Source of the DNA: Gallionellaceae bacterium
Lineage (GTDB): Bacteria > Pseudomonadota > Gammaproteobacteria > Burkholderiales > Gallionellaceae
Assembly: GCA_030823955.1 (NCBI GenBank)
Contig: JAVBYO010000010.1
Location: forward strand, 29,831 to 93,830
DNA: 64,000 nt
Direction of reading: 5' to 3'
Below the pieces are notes generated by a model, which did not search any database, was not told the DNA's origin, and saw only the letters and a list, made by a program, of their open reading frames with translations. A program made the position numbers and the translations under genes. Position 1 is the first letter of the stretch; each line of letters starts with the position of its first letter. Shown here piece after piece: positions 20,788-29,887 of this stretch.

Positions 20788-21723
20788 GTGAACTTATCTT
20801 TTTTACGCAACCTGACATTCTTCATATTTGCCTTCTTGGGCAGCCTCAGCACCAATCTGCACGCCGGCTGGTTCGATCCCTCTGATTCGGACAACGCCAT
20901 CCAGGTCGTTGAAAACAACAAACCGAATCCCAATACACCTCTCGTCAAATACGCAGCGACAATACACGTTGCCGGATACTCCGATGCGCGTGCAGGCATA
21001 CCCCCGAAGAAGATCGGTGATTCGACGCAACGGATATCCGGCATCTGGGGAAAAGAACTGGTGCTGGACCGCGCTGTGACCGAGGTTGTCGCCGATTCGT
21101 TGAGGAAACGCTTTGACGATGCAGGTTTCCCGCTCATCAAGGAGCGCAGCGGTGCTTTGTACGAACTGAGTGGTGTGGTCAAGGAATTGACCTATAACGC
21201 CAAAGCGCGCCATGAAACCGCCATCGCCGTGGAGAGCACCCTGAAAGAGGTCGCCACAGGGAAAGTCGTCTGGTCCGGTGTGGTGGTAGAAAAGAATGAG
21301 CGTGATGCGAGTGCCGCCAGCAGCAAAAGCGATATCGCCAATCGTCTGCGTTATACGCTGGGTATCGTCACCCAGAAGACTGTCGAAGCGATCAGTGGCA
21401 GCCTGATGGCTTCGCGCCCCGACCTGTTCAACCTCGCTCCGGGAACCAAACCGATCAATGGGGTAACCGTACTCCAAGCCGCAGGTAGCCCGGTCGTTAA
21501 AACAACATCCGCCGCGAATGGCGCCCTCGCGCTGACTACCAAGCCAGCACGCGCCAAGGTCTATCTGGACGGAGTGTATTTCGGCATGTCACCGTTGCGG
21601 GTGGAGATCGAGAGCGGCATCCACGATGTAAGCGTCAAAGCGGAAGGATATAAGACCGCTGCGGAAAAGATATCGATACGCAAAGGCGACACCACCGAGT
21701 TGGAACTGGTATTGGAACGCTGA
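20788..21723 (+). CDS. Exported PEGA-domain protein, unknown role
   Basis: A 311-residue protein. I chose the GTG at 20788, since it opens a signal-like hydrophobic stretch (FLRNLTFFIFAFLGSLSTNLHA); upstream in-frame starts fall inside rppH. The central part (about 50-220) resembles periplasmic lipoproteins that assemble with an outer-membrane complex, but I cannot name it. The C-terminus (about 245-311) is a PEGA domain: KPARAKVYLDGVYFGMSPL, HDVSVKAEGYKTAAEKI, ending ELELVLER. PEGA domains are surface or periplasmic beta-sandwich modules. It ends at a strong palindromic terminator shared with dut. Confidence 0.6.
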   Translation: MNLSFLRNLTFFIFAFLGSLSTNLHAGWFDPSDSDNAIQVVENNKPNPNTPLVKYAATIHVAGYSDARAGIPPKKIGDSTQRISGIWGKELVLDRAVTEVVADSLRKRFDDAGFPLIKERSGALYELSGVVKELTYNAKARHETAIAVESTLKEVATGKVVWSGVVVEKNERDASAASSKSDIANRLRYTLGIVTQKTVEAISGSLMASRPDLFNLAPGTKPINGVTVLQAAGSPVVKTTSAANGALALTTKPARAKVYLDGVYFGMSPLRVEIESGIHDVSVKAEGYKTAAEKISIRKGDTTELELVLER

Positions 21724-21735
21724 GTGGCAAGTTGA

Positions 21736-21777
21736 GCGCACAAAAAAGCCCGCGTTAACGCGGGCTTTTTTGTGCGC
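21736..21777. terminator. Perfect 42-base palindromic bidirectional terminator
   Basis: A 19-bp perfect stem with a TTAA loop. The core is AAAAAAGCCCGCG/CGCGGGCTTTTTT, extended outwards by GCGCAC/GTGCGC. Either strand gives a GC hairpin followed by T6. It separates the PEGA protein gene and the converging dut. Confidence 0.95.
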
Positions 21778-21787
21778 CAAAATCGGG

Positions 21788-22237
21788 TCAATGTTTGCCG
21801 GTGCTGCCAAAACCTCCGCTACCGCGCTGACTCAACGGAAATTCTTCCACGACATTGAACTGCACCTGGGCAACCGGAACAACCACCAATTGCGCCATTC
21901 GCTCCAGCGGCATCAGTGTAAACGGATGGTGTCCGCGGTTCCACAGCGAAACAAAGATCTGCCCCTGATAGTCCGAGTCGATCAGGCCAACCAGATTGCC
22001 CAGCACGATGCCGTGTTTGTGCCCCAGACCGGAACGCGGCAAGATCATCGCGGCATAACGCGGATCGGCCAGATGAATGGCGATGCCGCTGGGGATGAGC
22101 TCGCACTGACCCGGCTGTATCACCATGTTGTGGTCGATACAGGCGCGCAGATCGATACCCGCCGAACCCGGGGTGCCGTAGCTGGGGGGTTGCTCATGCA
22201 GCCTTTTGTCGAGAATCTTCACATCCACTTTCTTCAT
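21788..22237 (-). CDS. dut: dUTP diphosphatase
   Basis: A 149-residue trimeric dUTPase that hydrolyses dUTP to dUMP and keeps uracil out of DNA. All five motifs are present: [43 protein letters not shown] and the C-terminal [11 protein letters not shown] that closes over the active site. Length is standard. It overlaps coaBC by four bases (ATGA), a coaBC-dut arrangement common in proteobacteria. Confidence 0.97.
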   Translation of the reverse strand: MKKVDVKILDKRLHEQPPSYGTPGSAGIDLRACIDHNMVIQPGQCELIPSGIAIHLADPRYAAMILPRSGLGHKHGIVLGNLVGLIDSDYQGQIFVSLWNRGHHPFTLMPLERMAQLVVVPVAQVQFNVVEEFPLSQRGSGGFGSTGKH

Positions 22238-23478
22238 TGCGACCTCCCTTTTTTGTAGAGCGTGGCGGCGTGAAGCAACAATGCCCGCGCCAAAGTCAGT
22301 TTATCCGCCTGCGGCAGATGGTGTTCACCCGCATCATCGAACAAGACCAGTTCGTTATCCTCCGCGCCGATGGCCCGCTGTGCCAGATTCGCGGCCAGCA
22401 AGGGCAGTCTTTTGGCGCGGCGTTTCTGCTCGGCGTATGCGTGCAGATTCTCGCTCTCTGCCGCGAAGCCCACACAAAACGGCGCATCCGGCAAGGCCGC
22501 GACATAAGCCAAAATGTCGGGGTTGGGAACAAGCTCCAGCGTCAGCTTGGCATCACTCTTCTTGATTTTCTGCTCGCTGGCTTGCTCCACGCGGTAGTCT
22601 GCCACGGCAGCCACAGCGATGAACATATCGGTATCCGTCACGCAGCGCTTCACCGCTTCGAACATCTCGGCGGCGCTGGTGACGTCGATGATCTGCATAC
22701 CTTGCGGACGGGGCAGTGCTGTCGGGCCGGAAACCAGCGTGACGTGCGCCCCCAGTTCCCGTGCTGCCTGCGCAACGGCATAACCCATCTTGCCGCTGCT
22801 GCGATTGGTGATGCCACGCACCGCATCGATGGCCTCGTAAGTGGGGCCAGCGGTAATGAGTATCTTCACCCCGCTCAATTCCCTCTCCCTTCGGGGGAGG
22901 GTTAGGGAGGAGGAGCCCTCGTTCAGTGCATCGCTGTTCTGTAAAGCTCCCACCACATCCCGCGCCAGCTCCTCCGCTTCCAGCATGCGCCCCATACCCT
23001 CTTCGCCACAGGCTTGCACACCGCTCACCGGGCCGAGCAGCAACACACCATCGGCATTAAGCTGCTGCACGTTGCGCTGCGTCGCCGCATTCGCCCACAT
23101 CTGCTTGTTCATCGCGGGCGCGACCAGCAAAGGGCAGTCGCGTGCCAGACACAGGGTGGAGAGCAGATCATCGGCCAGCCCGTGTGCCAACTTGGCGATG
23201 AAATCCGCCGTAGCCGGTGCGATCACGATGGCATCGGCCAGCCGGCTGGACTGGATGTGCGCCATTCCCTTATCGTCCTGCCACTGGTCGATCAACACCG
23301 GATGTCCGGTCAGCGCCTGCATGGTCGCCGCCGTGATGAAATGCGTCGCCGCCTCGGTCATCACCACTTGCACATCGATACCCTGCTTCACCAGCAGACG
23401 CGCCAATTCCGCCGCCTTGTAGGCCGCGATACCGCCGGTGATACCGAGCACGATGCGTTTTTGTTGGGCTTGTTCCAT
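22234..23478 (-). CDS. coaBC: Bifunctional CoaBC, phosphopantothenoylcysteine decarboxylase/synthetase
   Basis: A 414-residue coenzyme A enzyme. The N-terminal CoaC flavoprotein half has [20 protein letters not shown], the catalytic-region APAMNKQMW and [11 protein letters not shown]. The C-terminal CoaB half starts at [19 protein letters not shown] and includes [10 protein letters not shown]. Between them, residues about 190-199 are encoded by a REP-like palindrome (22881-22910) inserted in frame, seen as [14 protein letters not shown]. The start at 23478 is preferred; an in-frame ATG at 23490 adds four residues. It is followed by dut with a four-base overlap. Confidence 0.95.
   Translation of the reverse strand: MEQAQQKRIVLGITGGIAAYKAAELARLLVKQGIDVQVVMTEAATHFITAATMQALTGHPVLIDQWQDDKGMAHIQSSRLADAIVIAPATADFIAKLAHGLADDLLSTLCLARDCPLLVAPAMNKQMWANAATQRNVQQLNADGVLLLGPVSGVQACGEEGMGRMLEAEELARDVVGALQNSDALNEGSSSLTLPRRERELSGVKILITAGPTYEAIDAVRGITNRSSGKMGYAVAQAARELGAHVTLVSGPTALPRPQGMQIIDVTSAAEMFEAVKRCVTDTDMFIAVAAVADYRVEQASEQKIKKSDAKLTLELVPNPDILAYVAALPDAPFCVGFAAESENLHAYAEQKRRAKRLPLLAANLAQRAIGAEDNELVLFDDAGEHHLPQADKLTLARALLLHAATLYKKGRSQ
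22881..22910. repeat. REP-like palindrome inside coaBC
   Basis: CCCTCTCCC-TTC-GGGGGAGGG followed by TTAGGGAGG. It is of the same wording as the pair between nifE and nifN and keeps the coaBC frame open. Confidence 0.6.
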
Positions 23479-23668
23479 AATGCCGCGCATCTTAGCAAGA
23501 AAGCCAGTTTATTGGCGAAAGTGTTAAGGTCGGTTAAAGTTCACATTCAGGTGAGTGAGTATATTAAGTTGGGGCGGTAATTAACGACAGCGTTACGAAA
23601 ATTGAATAGCCATTTTGAGATGTAATCTTGGGTTTTGGTTGTTTATCTTTATGCGGGGAGCAAATGGA

Positions 23669-24277
23669 ATGAATAGTCTCAAATCTTTTGTTGTTTTCTC
23701 TGTCATGACAATCATTTCTACGGCTTCATATGCGGAGGGGTCTCCCATAGTAGAGGCTACATCGTCATCAGTAGCTGCCTCATCTGCAGTGGCAGTTACC
23801 TTGGAGGCTATTCCAAAGAATGCGCGTATTCGTTTATTTGGTCAGAATGGTATGGGGGTTGTTTATTATCCAAACTCGAAGTGTGAAGGCGGTTCAAATG
23901 GCGTTACTGTATCGGGAGGGCTAGGGTCAACATTCTCATCATTTTTAGGCACTATAACAAACGAATCTATAGGAATGCCCGAAACGGAAACAACAAAAAA
24001 TCTGGCTAAGCGAAGTGGTCTATTGTCAAAGGCTTACTTTCGTGAATATCAAATCAATGCAGGCGAGCCGATAACCGTCGCGCTTAGCTTTAATGATGTT
24101 GGATTGCGCAAAAAATGTGATGTTCTTGTGAATACCTTCACTCCGGAGTCTGGCGCTGATTATGAGGGGCGACTTGATGTTGATGCCGAGATATGCACAT
24201 TTGTCATGAATCGCGTGAGTCTGGATGGTTCATTACTTCCTGTTAGTCTCTCCGGCGCACCATCTTGTAAGCATTGA
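23669..24277 (+). CDS. Hypothetical exported protein, AT-rich
   Basis: A 202-residue protein starting at an ATG with GGGGAG eight bases upstream. A signal peptide (MNSLKSFVVFSVMTIISTASYA) is followed by a Ser/Ala/Val-rich stretch, a beta-rich middle part (ARIRLFGQNGMGVVYYP) and four cysteines (KCEGG, KKCDV, EICTF, PSCKH) that could form two disulfides in the periplasm. I do not recognise a family. Its base composition is visibly lower in GC than both neighbours, and codons such as AAT, GGT and TTT are frequent, which suggests recent acquisition. Confidence 0.55.
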   Translation: MNSLKSFVVFSVMTIISTASYAEGSPIVEATSSSVAASSAVAVTLEAIPKNARIRLFGQNGMGVVYYPNSKCEGGSNGVTVSGGLGSTFSSFLGTITNESIGMPETETTKNLAKRSGLLSKAYFREYQINAGEPITVALSFNDVGLRKKCDVLVNTFTPESGADYEGRLDVDAEICTFVMNRVSLDGSLLPVSLSGAPSCKH

Positions 24278-24364
24278 GGCTTTCATCAGCTTATTCGGAT
24301 TTGAACGACAAGAAACTCAGGCGTTTTACAATAGGTCAATATTCAACAACGGCAAAGAGGTGAC

Positions 24365-25039
24365 ATGGGCATCACTGACTGGCCCGTCGGCGAACGTCCG
24401 CGCGAGAAGTTGTTGCAGCGCGGTGCTTCTTCGCTCTCTGATGCCGAATTGCTGGCGATCTTTCTGCGCACCGGTGTCGTTGGCAAAAGCGCGGTGGATC
24501 TGGCGCGCGAGTTGCTTACGCGCTTCGGCAATTTGACGCAACTATTCGCCGCTAGCGAAAAAGAATTTTGCGCGATTCACGGCATGGGGCAGGCGAAGTT
24601 TGTGCAGTTGCAGGCGGTATTGGAGATGTCGCGGCGTGCCTTGCAGGAAGAGATGCGCAACGGCGATGCCTTGAACTCGCCTGCCGCGGTCCGCGATTAT
24701 TTGCAATTGTTGTTACGCGGGCGCGAACAGGAAGTGTTTCTGGTGATCTTCCTCGATGCGCAACATCGCGTCATCCTGGCCGAAGAGATGTTCCACGGGA
24801 CACTCACACAGACCAGTGTCTATCCGCGCGAGGTGGTCAAACGGGCCTTGGCGCTAAATGCCGCCGCCGTGATCTTCGCACACAATCACCCTTCCGGCGT
24901 GGCGGAGCCGAGCCAGGCGGATCGACTGCTGACCGATGCCCTGCAACAGGCATTGCAACTGATCGATGTGCGTGTACTCGACCACTTCATCGTAGCCGGA
25001 GCCGGATGTCTGTCATTCGCGGAGAAAGGGATGTTGTAG
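24365..25039 (+). CDS. radC: RadC family JAB-domain protein
   Basis: A 224-residue protein. The N-terminal half has a helix-hairpin-helix-like segment ([20 protein letters not shown]). The C-terminal JAMM metalloprotease-like core shows the pattern [14 protein letters not shown], with His-x-His, Ser and Asp in place. The family was named for DNA repair, but that role was withdrawn and its function is not established. The start [17 protein letters not shown] context ([13 protein letters not shown]) is standard. It converges on ypjD with an 11-base gap. Confidence 0.93.
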   Translation: MGITDWPVGERPREKLLQRGASSLSDAELLAIFLRTGVVGKSAVDLARELLTRFGNLTQLFAASEKEFCAIHGMGQAKFVQLQAVLEMSRRALQEEMRNGDALNSPAAVRDYLQLLLRGREQEVFLVIFLDAQHRVILAEEMFHGTLTQTSVYPREVVKRALALNAAAVIFAHNHPSGVAEPSQADRLLTDALQQALQLIDVRVLDHFIVAGAGCLSFAEKGML

Positions 25040-25050
25040 CAGCGTACCGC

Positions 25051-25860
25051 TCAACGGTGCAGGATGACTTCCAGCACGAACTTCGTGCCCAGATAGGCCA
25101 GAATCAGGAAGCCGAACCCGCTCAGAGTCCAACGCACTGCCGTGCGTCCACGCCAGCCCTGGAAAGTGTGGCCCAGCAACAACACGCCGAACACAGCCCA
25201 CGAGATGAAACCGAACAACACCTTGTGGTTGAACTGCCAAGGCTTGCCGAATATCTGTTCGGAGAACACCACTCCCGAAACCAGAGTCAGGGTCAGCAAC
25301 ACCAGGCCCACACTGATGATGCGGAACAGCAGGGTCTCCATGGTCAGCAGCGGCGGCAGGTTCTTCAACACTCTGGGCAGGGTGGCGTGATGCAGGCGTT
25401 TCTCGACCAGCGACATCAATCCTGCATGCAGGGCGGCGATAGTGAACAGGCTATAGGCCAGCATGGCGACCAGTACGTGTGCATCGAACATCCACGAGCT
25501 CGGCTCGGACAGATGGAGCGCCGGAAACAAGGCGGGCAGCGCGACGCCGACCGCTGCCAGAGGTAACACCAGCGTCAGCAGACTGGACAACGGGTAAAAG
25601 AAACGTGCCACCCAATACACCAGCATGGTCAGCCACAGGATCAGTGACAATGCATACACCAGCCCCAGATTGAGGCTGCTGCCGATGAACAGATTCTCGT
25701 ATAGCAACCAGGCATGTAATGCCAGCGGAAGGCCGACGGCATGCCCCAGCGCGCTGCGATTCAGCGCTTCCGCATTGCCCGCGACCTGCGCCCGCCAGAA
25801 GACGACAGCCAGCGCGCTGTAAGCCAGGAAAGCAAGCAGTGTTGGAACGAAGTTCGACAT
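25051..25860 (-). CDS. ypjD: YpjD/CcsA-like cytochrome c assembly domain membrane protein
   Basis: A 269-residue membrane protein with eight predicted helices. The CcmC/CcsA-type domain is indicated by FDAHVLVAMLAYSLFTIAALHAG, the GKPWQFNHKVLFGFISW segment (the WxF..HK region) and LLLGHTFQGWRGR. Proteins of this group adjoin ffh in many proteobacteria and are thought to handle or sense haem, though the role is not known. It diverges from ffh. A TAGAAT -10 with GCGCC-like discriminator is present on the minus strand at 25890-25895. Confidence 0.88.
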   Translation of the reverse strand: MSNFVPTLLAFLAYSALAVVFWRAQVAGNAEALNRSALGHAVGLPLALHAWLLYENLFIGSSLNLGLVYALSLILWLTMLVYWVARFFYPLSSLLTLVLPLAAVGVALPALFPALHLSEPSSWMFDAHVLVAMLAYSLFTIAALHAGLMSLVEKRLHHATLPRVLKNLPPLLTMETLLFRIISVGLVLLTLTLVSGVVFSEQIFGKPWQFNHKVLFGFISWAVFGVLLLGHTFQGWRGRTAVRWTLSGFGFLILAYLGTKFVLEVILHR

Positions 25861-25932
25861 GATGCGGGCAGATGTTTTAGACTGGGCGGATTCTACACTA
25901 ACTCATTCTCAGCCAGAACGGGAACGCACACC

Positions 25933-27288
25933 ATGTTGGACAACCTTACCCAGCGCCTTTCCGGCCTCGTCAAAAACCTGCGCGGCCAGGCACGCCTCAC
26001 CGAAGACAATATCCAGGATGCCCTGCGCGAGGTGCGTCTCGCCCTGCTTGAAGCCGACGTGGCGTTGCCCGTGGTCAAGGAATTCACGGCACAGGTGAAG
26101 CAGGCCGCACTCGGCCAGGAAGTCATCGGCAGCCTCAGTCCGGGACAGGCCCTGATCGGCGTGGTCAGCCGCGAGCTGACCAAATTGATGGGCGAACACA
26201 ACGATGCGCTCGATCTCGCCGCCGTCCCGCCCGCCGTGATCCTGATGGCCGGTCTGCAGGGCGCGGGTAAAACCACCACCAGCGGCAAACTGGCCAAACT
26301 GTTGCGCGAACAGAACAAGAAGAAAGTGCTGCTGGTCAGCTGTGACGTGTACCGCCCCGCCGCGATCGAGCAACTGCGCACGCTGGCGCAACAACTCGAC
26401 ATCGATTTTTTCCCTTCCGACATCTCGCAAAAGCCGCAGGATATCGCGCTGGCCGCACACGACTATGCGCGCAAACACCACCACGAAGTGCTGATCGTCG
26501 ACACTGCCGGACGTTTGGCGGTGGATGCGGCGATGATGGAAGAGATCAAACAATTACACGCCGCACTAAAACCGATCGAGACGCTGTTCGTGGTCGACGC
26601 GATGACCGGACAGGATGCGGTGAACACGGCCAAGGCTTTTGGCGACGCACTGCCGCTGACCGGCGTGATCCTCACCAAGCTGGACGGCGATGCCCGCGGC
26701 GGTGCGGCTTTGTCGGTGCGGCATGTCACCGGCAAGCCGATCAAATTCGTCGGGGTAAGCGAGAAGATGAACGGCCTGGAAGCCTTCCACCCCGACCGCA
26801 TGGCACAACGTGTACTCGGCATGGGCGACGTATTGTCGCTGATCGAAGAAGCCCAGCGCGGCGTGGACCATGCCGAGGCGGAAAAACTGGCCAAGAAGAT
26901 GCAAAGCGGCAAAGGCTTCGATCTGAACGACTTCAAGATGCAGATCGTGCAGATGCGCAAGATGGGCGGCATGAGTGCGCTGATGGACAAATTACCCGCG
27001 CAACTGTCGCAGGCCGCGGCAGGCGCAAAAGTGGATGACCGCCAGATCAACCGTACCGAAGGCATCATCAACTCGATGACCCCGTTCGAACGTACGCATC
27101 CCGAACTCATCAAAGCTTCGCGCAAGCGCCGCATCGCGGCGGGTGCGGGTGTGCAGGTCATGCACGTCAACCAGTTGCTCAACCAGTTCGAACAGACCCA
27201 GAAGATGATGAAGATGTTCAGCAGCAAGGGCGGCATGGCAAAGATGATGCGCGGCATGAAAGGCATGATGCCGGGCATGGGGAGATGA
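25933..27288 (+). CDS. ffh: Signal recognition particle protein Ffh
   Basis: A 451-residue SRP GTPase that binds 4.5S RNA and signal sequences for co-translational membrane targeting. I use the ATG at 25933 (MLDNLTQRLSGLVKNLRG), the family start; upstream frame lies in the divergent promoter region. The NG domain shows GLQGAGKTTT (P-loop), DTAGRLAVD and TKLDGDARGG. The M domain is methionine-rich (MQIVQMRKMGGMSALMDKL; KRRIAAGAGVQVMHVNQLL) and ends in MARGMKG-like repeats (MAKMMRGMKGMMPGMGR). The CbbY gene starts four bases after the stop. Confidence 0.98.
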   Translation: MLDNLTQRLSGLVKNLRGQARLTEDNIQDALREVRLALLEADVALPVVKEFTAQVKQAALGQEVIGSLSPGQALIGVVSRELTKLMGEHNDALDLAAVPPAVILMAGLQGAGKTTTSGKLAKLLREQNKKKVLLVSCDVYRPAAIEQLRTLAQQLDIDFFPSDISQKPQDIALAAHDYARKHHHEVLIVDTAGRLAVDAAMMEEIKQLHAALKPIETLFVVDAMTGQDAVNTAKAFGDALPLTGVILTKLDGDARGGAALSVRHVTGKPIKFVGVSEKMNGLEAFHPDRMAQRVLGMGDVLSLIEEAQRGVDHAEAEKLAKKMQSGKGFDLNDFKMQIVQMRKMGGMSALMDKLPAQLSQAAAGAKVDDRQINRTEGIINSMTPFERTHPELIKASRKRRIAAGAGVQVMHVNQLLNQFEQTQKMMKMFSSKGGMAKMMRGMKGMMPGMGR

Positions 27289-27292
27289 TGAC

Positions 27293-28003
27293 ATGAGCAT
27301 CAAAGCCATCATCTTCGACGTGGACGGTACGCTGGCCGATACCGAAGACGGTCACCGCCAGTCGTTCAACAAAGCCTTTGCCGAAAACGGGCTGGACTGG
27401 AACTGGGACGTCGCGCTGTACGACAAACTGCTCAAGGTGACCGGCGGCAAGGAGCGCATCCGTTATTTCGTAGAGGACTTCCTGAGCGGCTTCACCAAGC
27501 CGGTCGACTATGACGAGTTCGTCAAACATCTGCATGCGGTGAAGACCGCTCATTACACTGCCATGCTGCGCGACGGCCTGATCCCGTTGCGCCCTGGCAT
27601 CAAACAACTCATCCGCGAGGCTCATGCCGCCGGAATCACACTGGCTATCGCCACCACCACCACGCCGGAGAATGTCTCCGCCTTGTTGGAGGTAGGCTTG
27701 GGTAAAGACTGGGCGGACTATTTTTCCGCCAACGGCTGCGGCGATATCGTACCCGCCAAAAAACCCGCACCGGATATCTACAACTGGGTATTGAACGAAC
27801 TCAAACTCGCGTCGCGGGACTGCATCGCGCTGGAGGATTCCAACAACGGGCTACGCTCTGCGCAGGCAGCGGGAATCAAGACCTATATCACGGTCAATCC
27901 CTATACCTGCAAACAGGACTTCACCGGCGCGGCGGGCGTATTCGATGACCTGAGCGACCTGCCCGGCTTTTACCGGACCACCGGTCTGCCCCTTCCCAAG
28001 TAA
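27293..28003 (+). CDS. cbbY: CbbY-like HAD phosphatase
   Basis: A 236-residue HAD hydrolase. Motif I is IFDVDGTLADTEDGHRQ with the HR segment of the CbbY subgroup, followed by a helical cap containing GGKERIRYF. Motif II is IATTTTPEN, motif III K of PAKKPAPDIY, and motif IV ALEDSNNGL. CbbY removes the Rubisco inhibitor xylulose-1,5-bisphosphate in CO2-fixing bacteria, so its presence suggests an autotroph. Rubisco genes are not in this window. It is placed four bases after ffh and 30 bases before a tRNA gene. Confidence 0.82.
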   Translation: MSIKAIIFDVDGTLADTEDGHRQSFNKAFAENGLDWNWDVALYDKLLKVTGGKERIRYFVEDFLSGFTKPVDYDEFVKHLHAVKTAHYTAMLRDGLIPLRPGIKQLIREAHAAGITLAIATTTTPENVSALLEVGLGKDWADYFSANGCGDIVPAKKPAPDIYNWVLNELKLASRDCIALEDSNNGLRSAQAAGIKTYITVNPYTCKQDFTGAAGVFDDLSDLPGFYRTTGLPLPK

Positions 28004-28033
28004 ACGATTTGCCCTTAGGATTTATCCGCTCGC

Positions 28034-28109
28034 GGGGGTGTAGCTCAGTTGGGAGAGCGTCTGGTTCGCAATCAGAAGGCCGTCAGTTCGATCCTGATCA
28101 CCTCCACCA
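28034..28109 (+). tRNA. tRNA-Ala (CGC)
   Basis: A 76-base cloverleaf: acceptor GGGGGTG/CACCTCC with the G3-U70 pair that defines alanine tRNAs, D arm, anticodon loop TTCGCAA (anticodon CGC), T arm with TTCGATC, and encoded ACCA end. Reads GCG codons. Confidence 0.97.
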
Positions 28110-28177
28110 GCACAACGATTCACGCGCGTACCGTTGCTGAAGATGGAAATGCTGTGAAAACCATTTTCTGCATTGAT

Positions 28178-28212
28178 AAAAAAACTCCGGCCTGTTAGGG
28201 CCGGAGTTTTTT
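28178..28212. terminator. Bidirectional terminator between tRNA-Ala and the 30-residue gene
   Basis: A7, stem CTCCGGCC/GGCCGGAG, six-base loop, T6. It can stop transcription from either side. Confidence 0.9.
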
Positions 28213-28231
28213 AATTTGGTAAAGCGCTTGT

Positions 28232-28324
28232 TTAGTTCTTGAACAGCTCTTTGACCATGAACAGGGAAAACCATACTGCCATGATGACGGTAGTAACTGC
28301 ACAGAACGTTGCGACGATGCTCAT
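28232..28324 (-). CDS. Tiny membrane protein, 30 residues
   Basis: On the minus strand an ATG at 28324 follows GGAGGAG with six-base spacing, an excellent ribosome site. The 30-residue product starts MSIVATFCAVTTVIMAVW, forms one hydrophobic helix and ends FMVKELFKN. A promoter with extended -10 lies 50-80 bases upstream and a bidirectional terminator directly downstream, so promoter, ribosome site and terminator are all in place. The size resembles accessory subunits such as CydX or KdpF, but the sequence does not match either. Function unknown. Confidence 0.7.
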   Translation of the reverse strand: MSIVATFCAVTTVIMAVWFSLFMVKELFKN

Positions 28325-28375
28325 TGTTATCTCCTCCACAGAAATATATCAAACGACCTACTAACTTCGGACGCA

Positions 28376-28403
28376 ATCCTAGCATAATTCTTTGCGGGTA
28401 CAA
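28376..28403 (-). promoter_or_regulatory. Promoter of the 30-residue membrane protein gene
   Basis: On the minus strand TTGTAC (28398-28403), a 16-base spacer and TAGGAT (28376-28381) preceded by TGC. It interlocks with the miaB promoter facing the other way. Confidence 0.6.
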
Positions 28404-28420
28404 GCCTTTTTCGATAGAAT
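28392..28420 (+). promoter_or_regulatory. Promoter candidate for miaB
   Basis: TTGCGG (28392-28397), 17-base spacer, TAGAAT (28415-28420). Its spacer contains the -35 of the divergent tiny gene, so the two promoters probably exclude each other. Confidence 0.55.
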
Positions 28421-28532
28421 AACCCCAAGTTATTTAGTCGGTTATTGCAATATTCCTGCTGCTTACTCGGCACGGACAACCCCGCATCCATTAACGCCTG
28501 CCGACCCTGTTGGCCACTGCCCGAGACCTCGC

Positions 28533-29882
28533 GTGACCCAAAAACTCTTTATCAAAACATTCGGCTGTCAGATGAACGAATACGACTCCGACAAGATCAC
28601 CGATGTGTTGCGTGCCAAAGGAGACGTGGTGCTCACCGAACGCGCGGAGGAGGCCGATATCATTCTGTTCAACACCTGCTCGATACGCGAGAAGGCGGAA
28701 GAAAAGGTATTTTCGGATCTGGGACGGGTGCGCCCGTTGAAGCTGGCCAAACCGGATCTGATCATCGGCGTGGGCGGGTGTGTCGCCAGCCAGGAGGGTA
28801 TGACCATCTTCCGGCGCGCGCCTTATGTGGATGTCATCTTCGGTCCGCAGACCTTGCACCGCCTGCCCGAATTGATCGCAGCCCGCCGTGCCAGCGGACG
28901 GGTGCAGATGGATATCAGCTTTCCCGAGATCGAAAAGTTCGACAGCTTGCCGACACCTGCCCTGAGCAAAACCGAAGGGGCACAGACAAATAGCGGCGCT
29001 GCCTTCGTCTCCATCATGGAAGGTTGCAGCAAGTTCTGCACCTTCTGTGTCGTTCCTTATACCCGGGGCGACGAGATCTCGCGTCCGCTGGACGATGTGT
29101 TGCGCGATGTTCGCGGCCTGGTGGCACAGGGCGTGGGAGAGATCACCCTGCTGGGGCAGAATGTGAACGCTTATGCGGGCGAACATGACGATGGCGAAAC
29201 AGTGGATCTGGCTTATCTGATCCGCACTATTGCCGCACTCGATGGGGTGCAACGGATACGTTATATGACATCTCATCCTCGCGAGATGACCCCGCGTCTG
29301 ATCGAACTCTACCTTGATACCCCGAAACTGGCGAACCATTTGCACCTGCCGGTACAGTCCGGCTCAGATCGTGTGCTGGCCAATATGCAACGCGGCTACA
29401 CGGCACTGGAATACAAATCCGTCATTCGCAAAGTGCGGGCATTACGCCCCGACATCTCTATCACTTCAGATTTCATCGTGGGCTTCCCCGGTGAAACGGA
29501 AAACGATTTCGAAGCGACCATGAAACTGATCGAAGACGTGCAGTTCGATGTCAGCTTCAGCTTTCTGTACAGCCCAAGACCCGGTACTCCGGCGGCAGAA
29601 ATGGCAGACGAGGTATCTTATGAGACCAAGATGGCGCGCTTGAAACGCCTGAAAGCCCGCATCGATGAATTGGAAAATTCCTACAGTGAAAAGATGGTGG
29701 GAACGGTACAGCGTGTCATGGTCGAAAACATCTCAAAGAAGGATGCTCGAGAACTGGCCGGGCGCACCGACAACAACCGCATCGTAAATTTCGTCGGCCC
29801 CGCCAGTCTGGTGGGGCGCTTTGTCGAGGTCGCCATCACTTCGGTATCCATGCACACCCTGCGCGGCGAACGGGTGACGTGA
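28533..29882 (+). CDS. miaB: tRNA-2-methylthio-N6-isopentenyladenosine synthase
   Basis: A 449-residue radical-SAM methylthiotransferase acting on A37 of tRNAs. I use the GTG at 28533, which begins [18 protein letters not shown]; no strong ribosome site is visible. The N-terminal cluster cysteines are in TFGCQMN, NTCSIR and GGCVAS. The radical-SAM CxxxCxxC motif is [17 protein letters not shown]-terminal TRAM domain ends the protein. Before the SAM motif there is an extra stretch ([15 protein letters not shown]) absent from typical MiaB, encoded by a repeat at 28956-28980. Confidence 0.96.
   Translation: MTQKLFIKTFGCQMNEYDSDKITDVLRAKGDVVLTERAEEADIILFNTCSIREKAEEKVFSDLGRVRPLKLAKPDLIIGVGGCVASQEGMTIFRRAPYVDVIFGPQTLHRLPELIAARRASGRVQMDISFPEIEKFDSLPTPALSKTEGAQTNSGAAFVSIMEGCSKFCTFCVVPYTRGDEISRPLDDVLRDVRGLVAQGVGEITLLGQNVNAYAGEHDDGETVDLAYLIRTIAALDGVQRIRYMTSHPREMTPRLIELYLDTPKLANHLHLPVQSGSDRVLANMQRGYTALEYKSVIRKVRALRPDISITSDFIVGFPGETENDFEATMKLIEDVQFDVSFSFLYSPRPGTPAAEMADEVSYETKMARLKRLKARIDELENSYSEKMVGTVQRVMVENISKKDARELAGRTDNNRIVNFVGPASLVGRFVEVAITSVSMHTLRGERVT
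28956..28980. repeat. SKTEG-type repeat inserted in miaB
   Basis: Core CCCTGAGCAAAACCGAAGGG encodes ALSKTEG in frame. Sequences of this wording (CCTTCG...GCTCAGGG) are dispersed repeats in many bacterial genomes. A single copy is present in this window. Confidence 0.45.
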
Positions 29883-29887
29883 TCAGA

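Noticed and set aside
24568..25566. Plus-strand frame of 332 codons across radC and ypjD
   Set aside because: It overlaps two supported genes in the wrong frame or strand and lacks any recognisable domain.
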